Source of the DNA: Glandiceps talaboti
Taxonomy: Eukaryota > Hemichordata > Enteropneusta > Spengelidae
Assembly: GCF_964340395.1 (NCBI RefSeq)
Contig: NC_135562.1
Location: 22,672,173-22,736,172 of the forward strand
Direction of reading: 5' to 3'
Length of the DNA: 64,000 nucleotides
Positions within the stretch are counted from its first letter, which is position 1, and each line of letters begins with the position of its first letter. A model generated the notes under the pieces. That model saw only the letters and a list, made by a program, of their open reading frames with translations, was not told the DNA's origin and ran no database searches. Positions 63,301-64,000 of the stretch are shown piece by piece. The position numbers and the translations under genes are program-made.

Positions 63301-64000
63301 GTCTTGCAAATTAAATCCGAGGATGTAGGATCATAACGAAGATGTCAGAATTACATGTACCAAGCGAAACAACAGTACTTGATTTGGTAAAGCATGTTTA
63401 CAGAAGGCATTGTCTACCCTTGCAAGTCGATGGGAAAGCCAAGTGCAAAGTCCATTACATTTACATGCTACAAAAATTCTTTTTTGATCGAAATAATTTC
63501 TCCCCAGCTGAACCCCCCCCCCCTCCCCCGTAAATTCTTACCCCAGCCTTAGAAATTGTCGAAAAGTTGGTGATTTTATGGCTGATTTTATGTTGCCATA
63601 AAAAATTACCATATTTTCATAATTTTCTGACAGGAAACAACACATTTTGGAAATATTTAGGGCAACATTTGATACTGATAAGCGACATTGATGACGGGTA
63701 CATATAAATCAATGTGGTGTAGGCATCATCAAAAATTTATGGAATTCCTAATCTGCTGGTTATGTAATTTGTATGTAATTATAATAACACTAACAGTTTG
63801 ATTGTGGTTTGATACTATCCATAAATAATACATGTAAAAGCACGCCCTCTAGGATCAATCACGGAATATCCTTCACATTCCTCGGAACGATATCATCTGA
63901 TCATACTAGCACCATGTGAAGAATTACGGTTTAAGTCCATTCCATTTCAGAAACGGTCATCACATATTATGTCACATATTCTTATGTCACATTACATCAT
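63301..64000. other. Unassigned sequence at window end
   Basis: No recognised feature. A 63-codon frame starts at 63342 on + but has no family resemblance and ends in a C-run. Upstream receptor exons would be expected on the - strand beyond this point; none is visible here. Confidence 0.4.

Noticed and set aside
63342-63533. 63-codon + strand frame near the window end
   Set aside because: Short, unrecognised, ends in a poly-C-derived proline run, no splice evidence.

Overview
The window is animal (metazoan) nuclear DNA, most likely from a marine invertebrate. The main gene is split into 18 GT-AG exons spread over 44 kb. The spaces between are filled with minisatellites, (CATA)n, (CA)n and (TA)n arrays, Penelope-like elements, a Ty3-like LTR element, a tRNA-derived SINE and several terminal-inverted-repeat elements. 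The receptor has an extended cysteine-rich ectodomain, which favours an invertebrate over a vertebrate. I cannot name the species. All 'large' open frames inside the satellite arrays are artefacts of repeat units with no stop codons.

Two host genes are supported, in tail-to-tail orientation. On the + strand, 6470-8359 is a single-coding-exon TMEM200-like membrane protein (629 aa, two membrane segments, long disordered tail). On the - strand, the last 18 exons of an EGFR/ErbB-family receptor tyrosine kinase run from 60587 down to 16338. They encode ectodomain III, a long cysteine-rich domain IV/V, the transmembrane segment, a complete kinase domain and a short tail. All splice phases agree (2778 nt, 925 complete codons plus stop). 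The 5' exons (signal peptide, domains I and II) lie beyond 64000.

Layout: 1-2515 two adjoining satellites, one with an inverted junction; 3631-6296 a 2.7 kb TIR element just upstream of the TMEM200 coding exon; 6470-8359 TMEM200-like; 8360-10380 3' flank; 10390-13540 a 43-bp array with two subfamilies; 13550-16337 intergenic DNA and minisatellites; 16338-27021 tail, kinase and transmembrane exons, separated by a 31-bp G-rich array, a small TIR element, SINE pieces and a 54-bp array; 27022-43459 cysteine-rich domain exons, separated by a SINE, a piggyBac-like element and a 4.2 kb 57-bp array; 43460-53124 more ectodomain exons with Penelope-like remnants, hairpins and minisatellites; 53600-59830 a Penelope-like element split by a decayed LTR retrotransposon; 59830-60418 (CATA)n; 60458-60587 first visible receptor exon; 60681-64000 interspersed elements and unassigned sequence.

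I found no clearly new biochemical system. The most unusual features are mechanistic. Short stretches of transposon coding sequence have been amplified into tandem arrays again and again, including the same 50-bp unit in two separate Penelope-like copies. An intronic array just after the transmembrane exon places many AATAAA motifs in the sense orientation. There are also several near-perfect hairpins and an EN-dipeptide hexanucleotide repeat inside the receptor tail exon.
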